Assembly (NCBI GenBank): GCA_014859985.1
Contig: JACZKN010000098.1
Location: 1 to 14,885, forward strand
From: Candidatus Krumholzibacteriia bacterium
GTDB taxonomy: Bacteria; Krumholzibacteriota; Krumholzibacteriia; LZORAL124-64-63
Reading direction: 5' to 3'
Length of the DNA stretch: 14,885 nt
Positions within the stretch are counted from its first letter, which is position 1. Every line of letters starts with the position of its first letter. Under the pieces are notes generated by a model that was not told the DNA's origin, made no database searches, and worked only from the letters and a program-made list of their open reading frames with translations. Positions 12,918 through 14,885 of this stretch are shown piece after piece. The position numbers and the translations under genes were made by a program.

Positions 12918-14069
12918 TCAGTTCCGCCGGGACGACGAGCCCTCGGCGGCGGCGGCCGCGCCCGCCGGCAGCAGGTCGTCGTACCAATGGGCCTGATCGT
13001 CCCGCCGGCAGACCACGGTCCGGCTCTCCAGTTCGGGATCCTTGGCCCGGTGGTAGCGGCAGTAGATGTGGTGCCGGTCCACCCCGGTGACCTCGATCTT
13101 GCCGCTCTCGTGGCTCATCGCGAAGCGCGCGCGGCGGGACAGGCCCGAGCAGCGGCGCCGGGCTGCATCGAACATGCGCCAGCCCGCCACCAGGGGCACG
13201 GCGTAGGGCTCGTTGCCGGCGGTGGGGCGGCCCTGGAAGAGGTAGTACTGGGGGGCGCCCACCTCGGTCATGGCCCGGAACAGGTCGGTCAGGACCTGGG
13301 GCTTGTCGTTCACGCCGCCGATCAGGGGGCACTGGTTGACCATCTGCACGCCGGCCGCCTGCAGGGCTTTCAGGGCCGCGCGGGCTTCGGGGGTCAGCTC
13401 CCGCGGGTGGTCGAAGTGGGCCATCAGGTAGACGGCGGCGCCGCCGCGGGCGGCGCGGCCCAGGCCGGCGGCCAACGCGGGGTCGTCCAGCACCCTAAAC
13501 GGGTTGAAGGCCACGGTCTTCGAGCCGATCCGCACCGTGCGCACGTGCTCCACCGCGGCGAAGCGCTCCACCAGGTCCACCAGGCGGTCGGTGCTCAGCA
13601 CCAAAGGATCGCCCCCGGTCAGCAGCACGTCGGTGATCTCCCGGTGCTGCGCCACGTAGGCGACGGCCGGGTCCAGGTCCACCCTCGCCTCGTCGTTCTC
13701 GCTCATGAACAGGCGCTTGCGGAAGCAGTAGCGGCAGTAGGCGGCGCAGGTGGGGGCGGCCAGGATCAGGGCGGTGTCCCGGTACTTGTGCTGCACGCCG
13801 GGGGCGACGGTGTTGTCGGCCTCGTTGCTGGCGTCCAGGCGGCCCCAGTCGGCCATCTCCTGCGTGTCGGGGATCACCAGGCGGCGGATGGGGTCGTCCG
13901 GATCGTTCCAGTCGATCAGCCCCAGGTAGTAGTCGTTGGCGCGGAAGGCGTAGGTCTGTTCGACCTGGCGCAGGCGGTGGATCTCCCGGTCCGAAAGCTG
14001 GGGGACCTGCTCCACCGACCGCAGGTAGCGGACCCGGCGCCGGGGGTTGGGGGGACGGCTCGTGGTCAT
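12918..14069 (-). CDS. KamA-family radical SAM / PLP aminomutase-like protein
   Basis: This 383-residue protein belongs to the lysine 2,3-aminomutase family, which uses a 4Fe-4S cluster, S-adenosylmethionine and PLP to move an amino group from C2 to C3 of an amino acid. The radical SAM site is Cys108, Cys112, Cys115 (CAAYCRYCFRKRLF). LLTGGDPL (in the 140s) is the SAM-binding GGDP motif, and Lys324 in SHESGKIEV is the best candidate for the PLP-binding lysine. Clostridial lysine 2,3-aminomutase holds the substrate side chain with Asp293 and Asp330. Here the first aligns with Arg281 (FQGRPTAG) and the second falls near 317-319 (Ala-Met-Ser), so lysine is an unlikely substrate. The ATG at 14069 is preferred over an in-frame codon at 14117 because AAGGAG lies eight bases before it. 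No obvious elongation factor P gene is nearby in the window. Confidence 0.9.
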   Translation of the reverse strand: MTTSRPPNPRRRVRYLRSVEQVPQLSDREIHRLRQVEQTYAFRANDYYLGLIDWNDPDDPIRRLVIPDTQEMADWGRLDASNEADNTVAPGVQHKYRDTALILAAPTCAAYCRYCFRKRLFMSENDEARVDLDPAVAYVAQHREITDVLLTGGDPLVLSTDRLVDLVERFAAVEHVRTVRIGSKTVAFNPFRVLDDPALAAGLGRAARGGAAVYLMAHFDHPRELTPEARAALKALQAAGVQMVNQCPLIGGVNDKPQVLTDLFRAMTEVGAPQYYLFQGRPTAGNEPYAVPLVAGWRMFDAARRRCSGLSRRARFAMSHESGKIEVTGVDRHHIYCRYHRAKDPELESRTVVCRRDDQAHWYDDLLPAGAAAAAEGSSSRRN

Positions 14070-14282
14070 GGATCGTTCTCCTTCGGGTCTAGCGGACCTT
14101 CCCGAAGAAGCGGCCATGACCGATGCACGACGAGCCAGGAAAGGTCACGCGTAGTGGGCCGGACAGCCGGGCCCACGGCAGATGCGCGATAATCGGAGCT
14201 GTGGGCGCGGCCATCGGCCGCTCCTATGGAGCATACCTACCGGGGAGCCGGGGCGCCACCCCAAAATCGCCAACCCGTTGTC

Positions 14283-14885
14283 TCAGAACGCCCTGGCGTA
14301 CTGCTCGGGCACCGGCGCGGGGTGTCCCAGCGCCTTGGCGGCGTGCAGCGGCCAGTGGGGGCGGCGCAGCAGTTCGCGCGCCAGCAGCACCACGTCGGCC
14401 TGCCCCTGGCGGACGATGGCGTCGGCCTGGGCGGGCTCGGTGATCATCCCCACGGCCCCGGTGGCTATCTTGGCCTCGGCCCGGATCCGGGCGGCGAACG
14501 GCACCTGGAAGCCCGGCCCGACGGGGATGCGGGCGTCCGGGGACGAGCCGCCGGACGAGCAGTCCACCAGGTCCACGCCCAGCGGCACCAGCTCTCGCGC
14601 CAGGGCCACCGAGTCGTCCAGCGTCCAGCCGCCGTCCACCCAGTCGGTGGCCGAGAGGCGCACCCAAAGCGGCAGGTCGGCGGGCCAGTCCGCCCGCACC
14701 GCTTGCACCACCTCCTTGACCAGGCGGGTGCGGCCGGCGAAGCCGCCGCCGTAGGCGTCGGTGCGCCGGTTGCTCAGGGGTGACAGGAACTGGTGCAGCA
14801 GGTAGCCGTGGGCCGCGTGGATCTCCAGCAGGCGGCAGCCGGCGGCCAGGGCGCGCCGGGCGGCGGCTGCCGCCTGCTGGAGATC
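14283..14885 (-). CDS. Old Yellow Enzyme family NADH:flavin oxidoreductase (YqjM-like), C-terminal part
   Basis: The gene runs off the window edge; 200 residues of an expected 340-370 are visible. The family uses FMN and NAD(P)H to reduce activated C=C bonds of enones and related electrophiles. The visible part begins just before IHAAHGYLLHQFLSPLSNRR, whose His-x-x-His (23 and 26 of the fragment) binds substrate. Next come TDAYGG, the strand LPLWVRLSATD, the DLVDCSSGG segment, and the FMN phosphate-binding end LLARELLRRPHWPLHAA. HAAHGYLLHQFLSPLSNRRTD favours the YqjM-like branch. The gene precedes the KamA-like gene on the same strand with a 213-base gap, so co-transcription is uncertain. Confidence 0.93.
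   Translation of the reverse strand, partial: DLQQAAAAARRALAAGCRLLEIHAAHGYLLHQFLSPLSNRRTDAYGGGFAGRTRLVKEVVQAVRADWPADLPLWVRLSATDWVDGGWTLDDSVALARELVPLGVDLVDCSSGGSSPDARIPVGPGFQVPFAARIRAEAKIATGAVGMITEPAQADAIVRQGQADVVLLARELLRRPHWPLHAAKALGHPAPVPEQYARAF

Noticed and set aside
14154..14176. Hairpin GTGGGCCGG / CCGGGCCCAC between the Old Yellow Enzyme and KamA genes
   Set aside because: It has a bulge, sits over 100 bases after the stop and has no T-run on the minus strand, so I do not call it a terminator.
12858..14192. Long plus-strand open frame opposite the KamA-like gene
   Set aside because: The antisense translation is rich in Val, Gly, His and Gln with no recognisable domain, and the minus-strand gene has complete motifs.
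1..14885. CRISPR arrays, tRNA or rRNA genes, transposases, integrases
   Set aside because: No regularly spaced repeats, cloverleaf-like segments or mobile-element proteins were seen on either strand. The AT-rich block at 8460-10650 has no visible insertion ends.

Overview
The window is a high-GC (around 70% by eye), tightly packed chromosomal segment from a Gram-negative bacterium. Signs of a Gram-negative envelope are an outer-membrane beta-barrel precursor, a lipoprotein, several Sec-type signal peptides and two glycosyltransferases of the LPS-core type. A secreted bacterial tricorn protease, a KamA-type radical SAM enzyme and candidate promoters close to TTGACA-17-TATnnT fit a high-GC lineage such as Krumholzibacteriota or Eisenbacteria. 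That placement is a guess from general impression, not from a marker gene.

Layout. 41-3289 (+): secreted tricorn-like protease. 3371-3961 (-): conserved secreted protein of unknown function. 4209-4802 (+): small outer-membrane beta-barrel protein, whose stop codon overlaps that of a two-gene glycosyltransferase operon on the other strand (WaaE-like GT2 at 5845-6588, then GT4 at 4799-5860, overlapping by 16 bases). A divergent intergenic region (6589-6981) separates this operon from a RhlE-like DEAD-box RNA helicase (6982-8298), which ends in a very strong intrinsic terminator (8357-8395).

From about 8460 to 10650 the base composition becomes clearly more AT-rich, in places about 50% GC. This stretch holds one lipoprotein with Ig/FN3-like modules and a formylglycine-generating-enzyme-like (FGE-sulfatase) domain lacking the catalytic Cys pair (8746-10335). 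A 69-residue HPDW-motif protein with its own good promoter follows (10649-10858). The stretch looks like inserted or fast-evolving accessory DNA, although no transposase, integrase or attachment repeat is visible.

The last third is entirely on the minus strand, in transcription order: an Old Yellow Enzyme family oxidoreductase cut by the window edge (14283-14885), a KamA-family radical SAM/PLP protein (12918-14069), a ferredoxin-like 4Fe-4S protein (12046-12813) and a D-2-hydroxyacid dehydrogenase with an N-terminal signal peptide (10886-11959). The 4Fe-4S gene has its own promoter and may be co-transcribed with the dehydrogenase.

I see no tRNA, rRNA, CRISPR array, insertion sequence or complete defence system. 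The points most worth following are the KamA homologue, in which Arg281 replaces the lysine-binding Asp of lysine 2,3-aminomutase; the exported dehydrogenase; and the compositionally split FGE-like lipoprotein.
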